Assembly: GCA_041656735.1 (NCBI GenBank)
Contig: JBBACY010000011.1
Location: forward strand, 1-64,000
Reading direction: 5' to 3'
DNA length: 64,000 nucleotides
From: Perlabentimonas sp041656735
Lineage (GTDB): Bacteria; Bacteroidota; Bacteroidia; Bacteroidales; Tenuifilaceae
A program made the position numbers and the translations under genes. The notes below the pieces were generated by a model. That model was not told where the DNA came from and searched no databases. It was given only the letters and a program-made list of their open reading frames with translations. This document shows positions 8,251-16,115 of the stretch, piece after piece (the stretch's first letter is position 1; each line of letters opens with the position of its first letter).

Positions 8251-9577
8251 TCTCAGTATCATTATATATACTCACCTTAATTCTTCTTATTCGTTTATTA
8301 TCAACTGAATCAATGGTGAATTTGAAAAACTTGTGGGTTATCGTATCGTTTTTTTTGGGTAATGCCCCCATCATCTCAAGTATAACTCCTGCTAGGGTTT
8401 CGGCCTCTCCTCTCACATCATCAAAAACCGAATCGTCAACATTTACCACCTTAGCAAAATCATTTAGCAATATTTTCCCTTCGAACACATAGTTATGCTC
8501 ATCAATTTTTGTGTATAGCGACACCTCCTCGTCTGATTCGTCAGAAATCTCTCCCACAATCTCCTCCAGAATATCCTCAAGCGACACAATTCCACATGTT
8601 CCGCCATACTCATCCACCACTATTGCTAGGTGTATTCGGTTAGTCTGAAACTCTGAAAGCAATACGTTTATCTTTTTACTCTCGGGAATAAAGTATGGTT
8701 CACGAATAAATTTCTGCCAGTTAAAGTCGTCCGGATTATCAATATACGGAATCATATCCTTTACATATAAAACTCCGCGTACCTCATCAAAAGAATTCTC
8801 GTAAACAGGAATACGGCTATACCCCGATTCAATAACTATAGATTTTAGCTTATTAAACCCTTTGGTTACCTCAATGGCAACAACATCGAGCCGAGGCCGC
8901 ATAATTTCACTAACCTCTGTATGTCCAAAGTTTACGATGCCTCGTAAAATTTTCTCCTCCGCCGGATGCTGCCCAGAAGTTATATCGAGCGCATCACCAA
9001 GCTCGTCAAGAGAGATATTTCGACGCGATGAAAACCTTCGATTCATTTGAGCTGTTGATGAAACCAGCAGGTAGGTAAAAGGTTTAAATAATTTACCAAT
9101 TACAAATAATGGGAATGACATAAATCGGCTAAATGGCAACGCTTTGCTTGTGGCCAATACTTTAGGTATAATTTCGCCAAAAAGCAGTAGAATAAATGTT
9201 ATTACCACAACCTGAAAAACAAATCCTAAAATTGGAGCCTGACTAAAATCGACCACAATATTTGTAAGGTATGCCGAGAGAATTACTATGCCTACATTAA
9301 TAAAATTGTTTGCTATAAGTATTGAAGCGAGGAGCTGTTCTGGCTTCTCGAGCAACTCAAGAATTAGGCTATTCGTTTTGGATTTATTATCACCAATATA
9401 CTTTAGATTTGCTGGGCTAAGCGAAAAGAAAGCGGCCTCTGCCCCCGATACTAAGTTTGAGAGAGCCAGCAGAATAATTAGTATAATAAACCCAAATATT
9501 ACGCCAAATGTAATTGGATAGAAAGAAATATCGGTCATTAAAAAAATACTGACCGGCAGGGGATCACCAAGTTCCAA
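8237..9577 (-). CDS. gldE: Gliding-associated CNNM/CorC-type membrane protein GldE
   Basis: A 446-residue inner-membrane protein: DUF21/CNNM membrane domain (about 20-200, with LSNLVSGAEAAFFSL), a CBS pair (about 215-340), and a C-terminal CorC/HlyC domain (about 355-440). In F. johnsoniae extra GldE can compensate for some GldD defects, and the two genes are neighbours there too. The first codon in the long frame is TTG (9577), and an ATG lies 13 codons in at 9538. I keep the longer form because residues before the ATG (ELGDPLP) resemble the start of GldE proteins as I recall them. A second CNNM/CorC paralogue lies at 24119. Confidence 0.92.
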   Translation of the reverse strand: MELGDPLPVSIFLMTDISFYPITFGVIFGFIILIILLALSNLVSGAEAAFFSLSPANLKYIGDNKSKTNSLILELLEKPEQLLASILIANNFINVGIVILSAYLTNIVVDFSQAPILGFVFQVVVITFILLLFGEIIPKVLATSKALPFSRFMSFPLFVIGKLFKPFTYLLVSSTAQMNRRFSSRRNISLDELGDALDITSGQHPAEEKILRGIVNFGHTEVSEIMRPRLDVVAIEVTKGFNKLKSIVIESGYSRIPVYENSFDEVRGVLYVKDMIPYIDNPDDFNWQKFIREPYFIPESKKINVLLSEFQTNRIHLAIVVDEYGGTCGIVSLEDILEEIVGEISDESDEEVSLYTKIDEHNYVFEGKILLNDFAKVVNVDDSVFDDVRGEAETLAGVILEMMGALPKKNDTITHKFFKFTIDSVDNKRIRRIKVSIYNDTENDKH

Positions 9578-9616
9578 AATAGTTAGTTTTCGTTACACAT
9601 TATGCCAAATACCCCT

Positions 9617-10054
9617 TTAGAATGGTAGGTCATCTTCGGGTTCGGGCATTGGAGGTTCGGGTTTGCTAGTAGGGGTTGGCTCCCCTTGATTTTGTGCTTG
9701 AGGCTTTTCACCTCCTTCACCTGTTGACGAACCCAAAAACCTAAAGTTAGAACAATGTATCTCGGTAAAATATTTTTTTATTCCGGTTTCCTTGTCGTCA
9801 TAAACATTCGTACGTAACTTACCCTCAATATACAGCAGCTTACCTGTTTTAACGTATTTTTCAACAATTTCGGCTTGCCCACGCCAAACAACAATATTAT
9901 GCCATTCAGTTTGAGTTACTCTCTGCCCGCTTTTGTCGGTATAACTTTCGTTTGTAGCTAAGGGAAATCGAGCAACCGATATACCTCCCTCTAAATGTCT
10001 AACCTCAGGGTCTTTGCCTACATTCCCAACTAGAATTACTTTGTTTACGCTCAT
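9617..10054 (-). CDS. ssb: Single-stranded DNA-binding protein
   Basis: A 145-residue SSB that coats single-stranded DNA in replication and repair. The OB fold covers about residues 1-110 (MSVNKVILVGNVGKDPEVR). A Pro/Glu-rich linker then leads to the acidic tip EDDLPF, which recruits partner proteins. It is first in the operon ssb-gldE-gldD-PPTase-GGGPS, with a 39-base gap to gldE and a promoter box upstream. Confidence 0.96.
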   Translation of the reverse strand: MSVNKVILVGNVGKDPEVRHLEGGISVARFPLATNESYTDKSGQRVTQTEWHNIVVWRGQAEIVEKYVKTGKLLYIEGKLRTNVYDDKETGIKKYFTEIHCSNFRFLGSSTGEGGEKPQAQNQGEPTPTSKPEPPMPEPEDDLPF

Positions 10055-10090
10055 TATTCCGTTTTTTAGGGTTTACATTTATACAATATA

Positions 10091-10098
10091 CAAATATA
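10091..10098 (-). promoter_or_regulatory. -7 promoter box of the ssb-gldE-gldD operon
   Basis: The minus strand reads TATATTTG, a full TAnnTTTG match, 36 bases before the ssb ATG. It is the only box I see for the five-gene operon. Confidence 0.6.
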
Positions 10099-10145
10099 AA
10101 CATATAGTTTTAAATAAAGCTTTAAAAATTACAAAAAGTAGTACC

Positions 10146-11225
10146 CTACTCTGGCTTGTTCAAAAAATACTTTGACACCGGTTCAGCAACCATAAAATTA
10201 TCAATTACCTTTGGTGTAGAATACTGATTGACGTCGGTTGTGAGAACCATTTCATAATTGATGCTCAAGGTTTTGGAAATTGTTAAAATATCAACTACAA
10301 CAAATTGGGTATGCAGTATTTGGTGGCTAAGCAGATGCTTTACTACCTCCGAAACATATGATATGGTATGCTCGTTTGTGCCAATCAACCTTTTCCACTC
10401 GCTATGCTTGGTTAGTTTTGGAAGAGTTAGTAACATATCGGTTTCAATAAGCGGAAACTCGTAAAGTCCACGCCAAATATCTTTAAGCTTTCTCTTATTA
10501 ATAAAGGTGTGGTCATTGTGTTTTATTAAAAGATAGGTAAAGTACCTGTTTTTAACGGGACCCTTTTTGGGTTTGGTAGGAAGAACATTGGCCATATTAT
10601 TCATATAAGCATAGCAATAGCTGTTAAACGGACAAAATTCGCACTTGGGATTCTGGGGGACGCACTGCAAAGCACCAAAATCGAGTAATGCCTGATTAAA
10701 GATGTCGGGTTGCTTCTGGTCAATTAGCTCAACAACAATATCATAAAACTCTCGCTTGCCCTTGGCTGTTGTAGGAAGGGTAAATACACCAAAAACTCGG
10801 GCAATAACACGGTAAACATTCCCATCAATTGCCGGCACAACCTGCTTAAAGGCAAGCGATGCGATGGCACCCGCCGAGTATTGGCCTAAACCTTTAATCT
10901 TAATTAACTCGTCGGAAGTGTTAGGAATATTCCCCTGGTACTCGCTAACTATATGCTTTGCAGCACTATGCAAATTACGTGCACGGGTGTAGTAACCTAA
11001 CCCTTGCCATACCTTAAGTACTGCATCTTCGCTAGCATTTGCCAAATCGAAAACTGTTGGAAAGGCGCTTATAAATCTCAAATAGTATCCTAACCCTTGA
11101 GCAACACGTGTTTGCTGCAAAATGACTTCCGAAACCCATATGAAATATGGATTGGTCGTATTTCGCCAGGGTAAATCGCGCCGATTTTCAGTGTACCATT
11201 TTATCAATATCCTTTTAAAATCCAT
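10146..11225 (-). CDS. mutY: A/G-specific adenine glycosylase
   Basis: A 359-residue base-excision enzyme that removes adenine mispaired with 8-oxoguanine. The helix-hairpin-helix is GLGQYSAGAIA (112-122). Catalytic residues are Glu33 (VSEVILQQT) and Asp134 (AIDGNVYRV). The iron-sulfur cluster is Cys188-x6-Cys195-x2-Cys198-x5-Cys204. A C-terminal NUDIX-like domain (about 235-350) reads 8-oxoguanine. The ATG at 11225 is used; an upstream in-frame start at 11333 is rejected because the promoter box lies between them. It is divergent from HU. Confidence 0.96.
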   Translation of the reverse strand: MDFKRILIKWYTENRRDLPWRNTTNPYFIWVSEVILQQTRVAQGLGYYLRFISAFPTVFDLANASEDAVLKVWQGLGYYTRARNLHSAAKHIVSEYQGNIPNTSDELIKIKGLGQYSAGAIASLAFKQVVPAIDGNVYRVIARVFGVFTLPTTAKGKREFYDIVVELIDQKQPDIFNQALLDFGALQCVPQNPKCEFCPFNSYCYAYMNNMANVLPTKPKKGPVKNRYFTYLLIKHNDHTFINKRKLKDIWRGLYEFPLIETDMLLTLPKLTKHSEWKRLIGTNEHTISYVSEVVKHLLSHQILHTQFVVVDILTISKTLSINYEMVLTTDVNQYSTPKVIDNFMVAEPVSKYFLNKPE

Positions 11226-11256
11226 TAAATCAATTATTAATGAAAAACTATTAATG

Positions 11257-11264
11257 CAAAAATA
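11257..11264 (-). promoter_or_regulatory. -7 promoter box of mutY
   Basis: The minus strand reads TATTTTTG, matching TAnnTTTG, 31 bases before the mutY ATG. It is back to back with the HU promoter 35 bases away. Confidence 0.55.
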
Positions 11265-11299
11265 ACAACAAAGTAGTTTATTTATAAATATAAAAGACT

Positions 11300-11307
11300 T
11301 ATATTTG
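11300..11307 (+). promoter_or_regulatory. -7 promoter box of the HU gene
   Basis: The plus strand reads TATATTTG followed by CAG, a full TAnnTTTG match, 54 bases before the HU ATG. Confidence 0.65.
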
Positions 11308-11361
11308 CAGTCCGATTTGAAAATGATAACCATAATTTATTGATAATTAAAGTTTTTTAAA

Positions 11362-11646
11362 ATGACAAAAGCAGATATCGTAAACGAGATTTCGAAAATT
11401 ACTGGGATCGAAAAGGTAACTGTTCAGAAAACAGTTGAGGCCTTTATGGAAACAGTTAAAGAATCACTTGTAAAGGACAAGAATGTTTACTTGAGAGGTT
11501 TTGGTAGTTTTATCGTAAAAAAACGTGCACAGAAGACTGCTCGTAATATTTCAAAAAACACTACCATTATTATTCCTGAGCATAATATCCCTGCATTTAA
11601 GCCTGCAAAAACTTTTGTGAACAAGGTGAAAACTCACGTTAAGTAA
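11362..11646 (+). CDS. HU family DNA-binding protein
   Basis: A 94-residue nucleoid protein that bends DNA as a dimer. An N-terminal helical dimerisation part (TKADIVNEISKITG) is followed by RGFGSFIVKKR and beta arms ending PAFKPAKTFVNKVK, the standard HU/IHF pattern. It is the gene called himA next to mutY in flavobacteria. It is divergent from mutY and followed 37 bases later by a tiny basic gene that probably shares its transcript up to the terminator at 11813. Confidence 0.95.
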   Translation: MTKADIVNEISKITGIEKVTVQKTVEAFMETVKESLVKDKNVYLRGFGSFIVKKRAQKTARNISKNTTIIIPEHNIPAFKPAKTFVNKVKTHVK

Positions 11647-11683
11647 TTATTTTTTATTCTCTAATCTCTAATAAAAAGGAAAC

Positions 11684-11776
11684 ATGCCAAGCGGAAAAAA
11701 AAGGAAGAGGCATAAAATGTCAACTCACAAGCGCAAAAAACGCTTACGTAAAAATCGTCATAAGAAGAAGAAATAG
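11684..11776 (+). CDS. 30-residue highly basic protein, probable ribosome- or RNA-associated
   Basis: An ATG-to-TAG frame of 30 codons reading MPSGKKRKRHKMSTHKRKKR followed by ten more mostly basic residues. About two thirds of the residues are Lys, Arg or His, and only a handful are uncharged. I recall near-identical short proteins in other Bacteroidota just before RNase G, which argues that it is real, but I cannot name it. Composition fits a small ribosomal or RNA-binding protein. An A-rich AAAGGA element lies just before the ATG. A strong terminator follows at 11813, so it belongs to the HU transcript. The gene is easily lost by length cut-offs. Confidence 0.75.
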   Translation: MPSGKKRKRHKMSTHKRKKRLRKNRHKKKK

Positions 11777-11812
11777 TGCCTAGCGATACAATGCAGGCCT
11801 ATCAACTTAAAT

Positions 11813-11856
11813 CCAACCTAAAGGGTCGATGTACTCTTTAGGTTGGTATTGTTTTT
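11813..11856 (+). terminator. Terminator after HU and the small basic protein
   Basis: Eleven-base-pair perfect stem (11813-11823 with 11836-11846), 12-base loop, then TATTGTTTTT. It separates the HU unit from the RNase G gene. Confidence 0.85.
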
Positions 11857-11889
11857 AACACCTTACCAATTACCAAAATACTGTTTAAA

Positions 11890-13440
11890 GTGAATACAGA
11901 GCTAATTATTGATGTACAATCATCTGAAGTTGCTATAGCTCTGCTGGAAGATAAACAACTCGTAGAGCTTAATAAGGAAAAAAGCAACATTCAGTTTGCA
12001 GTTGGTGATATCTATCTAGGTAAGGTCAAAAAAGTTATGCCCGGCCTAAATGCCGCCTTTGTTGATGTTGGATACGAAAAGGATGCGTTCCTTCATTATC
12101 TCGACTTAGGCCCACAATTCAGGTCGTTTAACAAGCTAGTTCAGCTAGCACATTCCAAAAAAGGAAAACCCCTTCCAATTTCAAAACTAAAGCTCGAACC
12201 CGAGATTGATAAGGAAGGGAAAATATCAAGCATTCTCGCCTCCGGACAAACGGTGTTAGTACAAATAGCCAAGGAACCCATCTCAACTAAAGGGCCAAGG
12301 TTAAGTTCCGAAATTTCTATTGCTGGTCGAAACATTGTGCTACTCCCCTTCTCCGACAAGGTTTCAATTTCACAAAAAATCATTTCGCCCGAGGAACGAA
12401 AGCGCCTTAAACGCTTAATGCAAAGCATTGTTCCTAAAAACTTTGGTGTAATTATTCGAACAGCAGCCGAAGGAAAAAAAGTTGCCATTCTCGATGCCGA
12501 ACTTCGCAACCTAATTAAAAAATGGGAGATGGCCTTCGATAGAATAAAGGCAACACCCGTTCCAGGAATAATACTGAGCGAGCTAAAAAGAACTTCAGCA
12601 ATTATTCGAGATATGCTTAACGTATCGTTTAACAGTATATACGTTAACGACGACGGCATATATAATGACATAAAGGAGTACATAAGCACAATTGCCCCCG
12701 AAAAGGAGAAAATTGTTAAGGTATATTCGGGCAAGGCTCCCATTTTTGAAAACTTTGGGGTAGACAAGCAAATTAAGGGGCTTTTTGGTCAAGCCGTTTC
12801 ATTTAAAAGTGGTGCTTACCTTATAATTGAGCACACCGAAGCTCTTCACGTTATTGACGTGAACAGCGGAAACCGATCCAAAGCAGGAAACGACCAGGAA
12901 ACTAATGCACTGGAGGTAAACCTTGCTGCTGCCGAAGAGGTTACACGCCAGCTTAGGCTGCGAGATATGGGGGGTATAATAGTTGTTGATTATATTGATA
13001 TGCACTTAGCCGAAAACCGGCAAATGCTTTTCGATAGAATGAAGGAACTAATGAGCAAGGATAGGACTAAACATAACATCCTTCCTCTCAGCAAATTCGG
13101 CCTTATGCAAATTACCCGTCAGAGGGTTAGGCCCGAAATGCATATTCAAACACTTGAAAAATGCCCAACGTGTAAAGGTACAGGCGAAGTTTCGCCAACA
13201 CTGCTACTCGATGAGAATATTGAGAATAAACTAGCCTTTTTAGTTAATGAGAAGGAGGTTAAACAGCTGTTGCTAAAAGTTCATCCTTACGTTGAAGCAT
13301 TCTTAACCAAAGGCTTTTTTAGCCGACGTTATAAGTGGGCTCGAAAGTACAAGTGCTCACTTAAAATTGCACCAATTTCATCCTACACTTTTTTGGAATA
13401 TAATTTTTTTGACCCAAGCGATAACGAGATAGAGTTATAG
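11890..13440 (+). CDS. rng: Ribonuclease E/G family protein (RNase G)
   Basis: A 516-residue endoribonuclease of RNase G length, without the long C-terminal scaffold of RNase E. The S1 RNA-binding domain covers about 35-130 (VGDIYLGKVKKVMPGLNAAFVDVG). Catalytic magnesium aspartates are Asp323 (HVIDVNSGN) and Asp367 (VVDYIDM). The zinc-link is Cys425-PT-Cys428. The start is GTG; no ATG lies nearby in frame. It probably processes rRNA and decays mRNA in the cytoplasm. A palindromic terminator follows directly. Confidence 0.94.
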   Translation: MNTELIIDVQSSEVAIALLEDKQLVELNKEKSNIQFAVGDIYLGKVKKVMPGLNAAFVDVGYEKDAFLHYLDLGPQFRSFNKLVQLAHSKKGKPLPISKLKLEPEIDKEGKISSILASGQTVLVQIAKEPISTKGPRLSSEISIAGRNIVLLPFSDKVSISQKIISPEERKRLKRLMQSIVPKNFGVIIRTAAEGKKVAILDAELRNLIKKWEMAFDRIKATPVPGIILSELKRTSAIIRDMLNVSFNSIYVNDDGIYNDIKEYISTIAPEKEKIVKVYSGKAPIFENFGVDKQIKGLFGQAVSFKSGAYLIIEHTEALHVIDVNSGNRSKAGNDQETNALEVNLAAAEEVTRQLRLRDMGGIIVVDYIDMHLAENRQMLFDRMKELMSKDRTKHNILPLSKFGLMQITRQRVRPEMHIQTLEKCPTCKGTGEVSPTLLLDENIENKLAFLVNEKEVKQLLLKVHPYVEAFLTKGFFSRRYKWARKYKCSLKIAPISSYTFLEYNFFDPSDNEIEL

Positions 13441-13451
13441 CCAAAACATAA

Positions 13452-13479
13452 AGCCGCTGCAATTGCAGCGGCTTTTTTT
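13452..13479 (+). terminator. Terminator after RNase G
   Basis: A perfect 22-base palindrome at 13452-13473, built around GCAATTGC, followed by seven T. The remaining bases to 13678 hold no gene that I can support. Confidence 0.85.
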
Positions 13480-13678
13480 AAAAAACATTACCACTACCTT
13501 TAGGCAAGCGTATCTTCGTATTTTACATTACCATAGCCGCGTATACCTCTGTATATAAAAGACTAATAAAATTCACTCAATACCTTTTTTCATTCGCAGA
13601 GATAGTGTCTCATAAAATAACGCAGCAACAAAATTACACCAAATAGGATTACGTATTTGCCACTTTAAAAAGGTTTAA

Positions 13679-13686
13679 TACTTTTG
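13679..13686 (+). promoter_or_regulatory. -7 promoter box of the DsbD-like gene
   Basis: The plus strand reads TACTTTTG, matching TAnnTTTG, 54 bases before the GTG start. Confidence 0.55.
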
Positions 13687-13740
13687 CCTAAACCTTTTCA
13701 ACCTAATATTTGTTACAAATAACAATTAACTATATAATTA

Positions 13741-15777
13741 GTGAAAATGATGAAAAAAAATCTTTCCATTATTCTCTTCGTGGCGCTTGCCCTGCTATCG
13801 AAAATAGCAGGTGCCCAAGTTAACGACCCCGTTAGCTGGACGTTTTCATCCAAACAGATTGATAATCTTAAGTACGAAATTGTATTTGAGGCCTCAATTG
13901 ATATGGGATGGCATCTTTACTCGTCCGAATTGCCCGATGGTGGTCCTTTGCCTACCTCCGCTACTTTTGAAGAGACCAATAACTACAAGATTGTAGGTAA
14001 ACTCGTACCCCAAGGGAAACCAATAGTTGAGTTTGATGAGATTTTCGATATGGAGCTCGCCTACTTTGACGCCTTTGCAAAATTTAGTCATATTATTGAG
14101 CTAAATGAGGGGGTTGAAGGTGCAACGGTATCGGGCGAAATTGAGTATCAAGCTTGCTTCGAGGATAAGTGTATATTTTTAACAAAAGAGTTCTCAACCA
14201 AAGTAGGTAATGTAACCGCTCAAAAAGATGCTGGCAGCCAAACAACCGCTGTTGCAGATAGTTCCACACAATCAGAATCAGAGAGCAATAATTCATCCCT
14301 GCTGGTATTCTTCCTAATCTCTTTTGCAGCGGGGCTTGCTGGACTTTTAACGCCCTGCGTATTCCCTATGATACCTATGACCGTATCGTTTTTTATGAAT
14401 AAGCAAAAAAATAGGTTCAACGCCATTCTAAATGCCTCCATATTTGGTATAAGCATAATTTTAATTTACACATCAATTGGCTTGCTTGTTTCGCTAACTG
14501 GTATGGGTGCTGGTTTTGCCAACCAGTTGGTTTCGCACTGGCTTCCAAACCTAATTTTCTTTGCACTCTTTATGGCTTTTGCAGCCTCATTCTTTGGACT
14601 TTTCGAAATTATGCTCCCCAGCAGCTTGTCAACAAAAACTGATAGTAAAGCTGAAAAGGGAGGTTTTATTGGCTCCTTTTTTATGGCGCTTACACTGGTT
14701 ATCGTAAGTCTATCGTGTGTTGGACCCATTGTAGGAGCCATTCTGGTTGAATCGGCTGCTGGCTTGGGATTAAAACCGCTAATAGGTATGTTTGGTTTCT
14801 CGCTAGCATTTGCCGTCCCCTTTACCCTATTCGCAATTTTCCCATCGTGGCTAAATAAGCTTCCCAAATCGGGTGGTTGGCTCAATTCGGTAAAAATTGT
14901 GCTCGGTTTTATCGTGCTAGCCTTCGGACTTAAATTTTTATCTACTGTTGATCAGGCATACCACTGGGGCATACTAGGCAGAGAGGTTTACCTTGCCCTT
15001 TGGATTGCAATATTCATAATGCTAGGGCTTTACCTACTCGGAAAAATTAAGTTTAAACTCGATTCTAATGTGGAGCACCTAGGATTTTTTCGACTGATTT
15101 TAGCAATAGCCACTTTTGCATTTGTTATTTACCTTGTGCCAGGTATGTTTGGAGCGCCACTTAAAGGGCTTTCAGGACTTATTCCTCCCAAAACTGGGCA
15201 TAGTTTCGACCTGGAGCAGATGATTTCCCAGAATCGCGGAGTATCAACCAAAGAGAGTACCGCCCTGTGCCAAGAACCTAAATATGCAGATGTTTTGCAC
15301 CTACCACACGGCCTGCAAGGCTACTTCGATTACGAGCAAGCTTTGGCCTGTGCAAAGGAGCAGAATAAACCCATATTTGTCGATTTTGTGGGTCACGCCT
15401 GCTCAAACTGTAAGGTGATGGAACAACGTGTTTGGAGCGACCCGAAGGTTTTAGAAATACTACAGAATGAGTATGTAATTGTTGCGCTCTATGTTGACGA
15501 ACGCACGAAACTTGCTGAATCGGACTGGGTTACCTCATCTGTTGATGGCAAGGTAAAGAAAACCATAGGCAAGAAAAATGCTGATTTTCAGATAACTCGA
15601 TACAACGTAAACAGTCAGCCTTTTTACGTTTTACTTAGCCCCACCGAGGAGCTGCTTACAGATCCTTACGGATACAATACAAATGTTGACGATTTTGTTG
15701 CATTCCTAAATGAGGGCGTAACACAACATAAAAAGAAACAAAACTCTGGACTAGAGGCCCAAGTATCATTACAGTAA
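13741..15777 (+). CDS. dsbD: DsbD-like thiol:disulfide interchange protein
   Basis: A 678-residue inner-membrane electron carrier that moves reducing power from the cytoplasm to periplasmic thiols. Order: signal peptide (to about 26), periplasmic N domain with Cys139/Cys144 (YQACFEDKC), eight or so membrane segments (about 185-460) carrying the redox pair Cys206 (LLTPCVFP) and Cys326 (LSCVGP), then a thioredoxin domain with Cys554-SN-Cys557. All three DsbD domains and cysteine pairs are present. Numbering is from GTG 13741; an ATG at 13747 is equally likely. Bacteroidota often fuse it this way for cytochrome c or envelope protein maturation. Followed by a terminator. Confidence 0.92.
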   Translation: MKMMKKNLSIILFVALALLSKIAGAQVNDPVSWTFSSKQIDNLKYEIVFEASIDMGWHLYSSELPDGGPLPTSATFEETNNYKIVGKLVPQGKPIVEFDEIFDMELAYFDAFAKFSHIIELNEGVEGATVSGEIEYQACFEDKCIFLTKEFSTKVGNVTAQKDAGSQTTAVADSSTQSESESNNSSLLVFFLISFAAGLAGLLTPCVFPMIPMTVSFFMNKQKNRFNAILNASIFGISIILIYTSIGLLVSLTGMGAGFANQLVSHWLPNLIFFALFMAFAASFFGLFEIMLPSSLSTKTDSKAEKGGFIGSFFMALTLVIVSLSCVGPIVGAILVESAAGLGLKPLIGMFGFSLAFAVPFTLFAIFPSWLNKLPKSGGWLNSVKIVLGFIVLAFGLKFLSTVDQAYHWGILGREVYLALWIAIFIMLGLYLLGKIKFKLDSNVEHLGFFRLILAIATFAFVIYLVPGMFGAPLKGLSGLIPPKTGHSFDLEQMISQNRGVSTKESTALCQEPKYADVLHLPHGLQGYFDYEQALACAKEQNKPIFVDFVGHACSNCKVMEQRVWSDPKVLEILQNEYVIVALYVDERTKLAESDWVTSSVDGKVKKTIGKKNADFQITRYNVNSQPFYVLLSPTEELLTDPYGYNTNVDDFVAFLNEGVTQHKKKQNSGLEAQVSLQ

Positions 15778-15794
15778 ACGGGTACTTTAAATAG

Positions 15795-15833
15795 TAAAAA
15801 AAGCAAGGGGAGAGCTCTCTCCTTGCTTTTTTT
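15795..15833 (+). terminator. Terminator after the DsbD-like gene
   Basis: Thirteen-base-pair stem with one mismatch (AGCAAGG...CCTTGCT) flanked by an A-run and a T-run. Confidence 0.85.
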
Positions 15834-16115
15834 GTAAAACCCTATACTATAAACTAAGTATGCTAATTTCACAAACACTCCATAAAATCCGATTAGAAAA
15901 TTTAAAAACTAATGGACATACAGTTTTGAATGACTAACGCGAATAAAGCACCCTACCGAAGGTGAGGCTATCGAACGATTTGGTAAACCCAGCTATACAC
16001 GGCTTACGAACGAAACACCTTGGTAAATTTTCTTAACCTAAAAAATTGCGTAACCTTAAACTTTAGAGTTTATAAACACTCTAACATACAGTAGTAAAAT
16101 AAAAACATAATACTG
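15834..16115. other. Intergenic stretch before the M28 peptidase gene
   Basis: No gene is supported here. It holds a short inverted repeat near 16064-16086 (seven-base arms) about 30 bases before the next ATG, and two loosely similar segments near 15973 and 16007 that share CGAACGA and TTGGTAAA. No full TAnnTTTG box was found, so the promoter of the peptidase gene is not identified. Confidence 0.4.
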
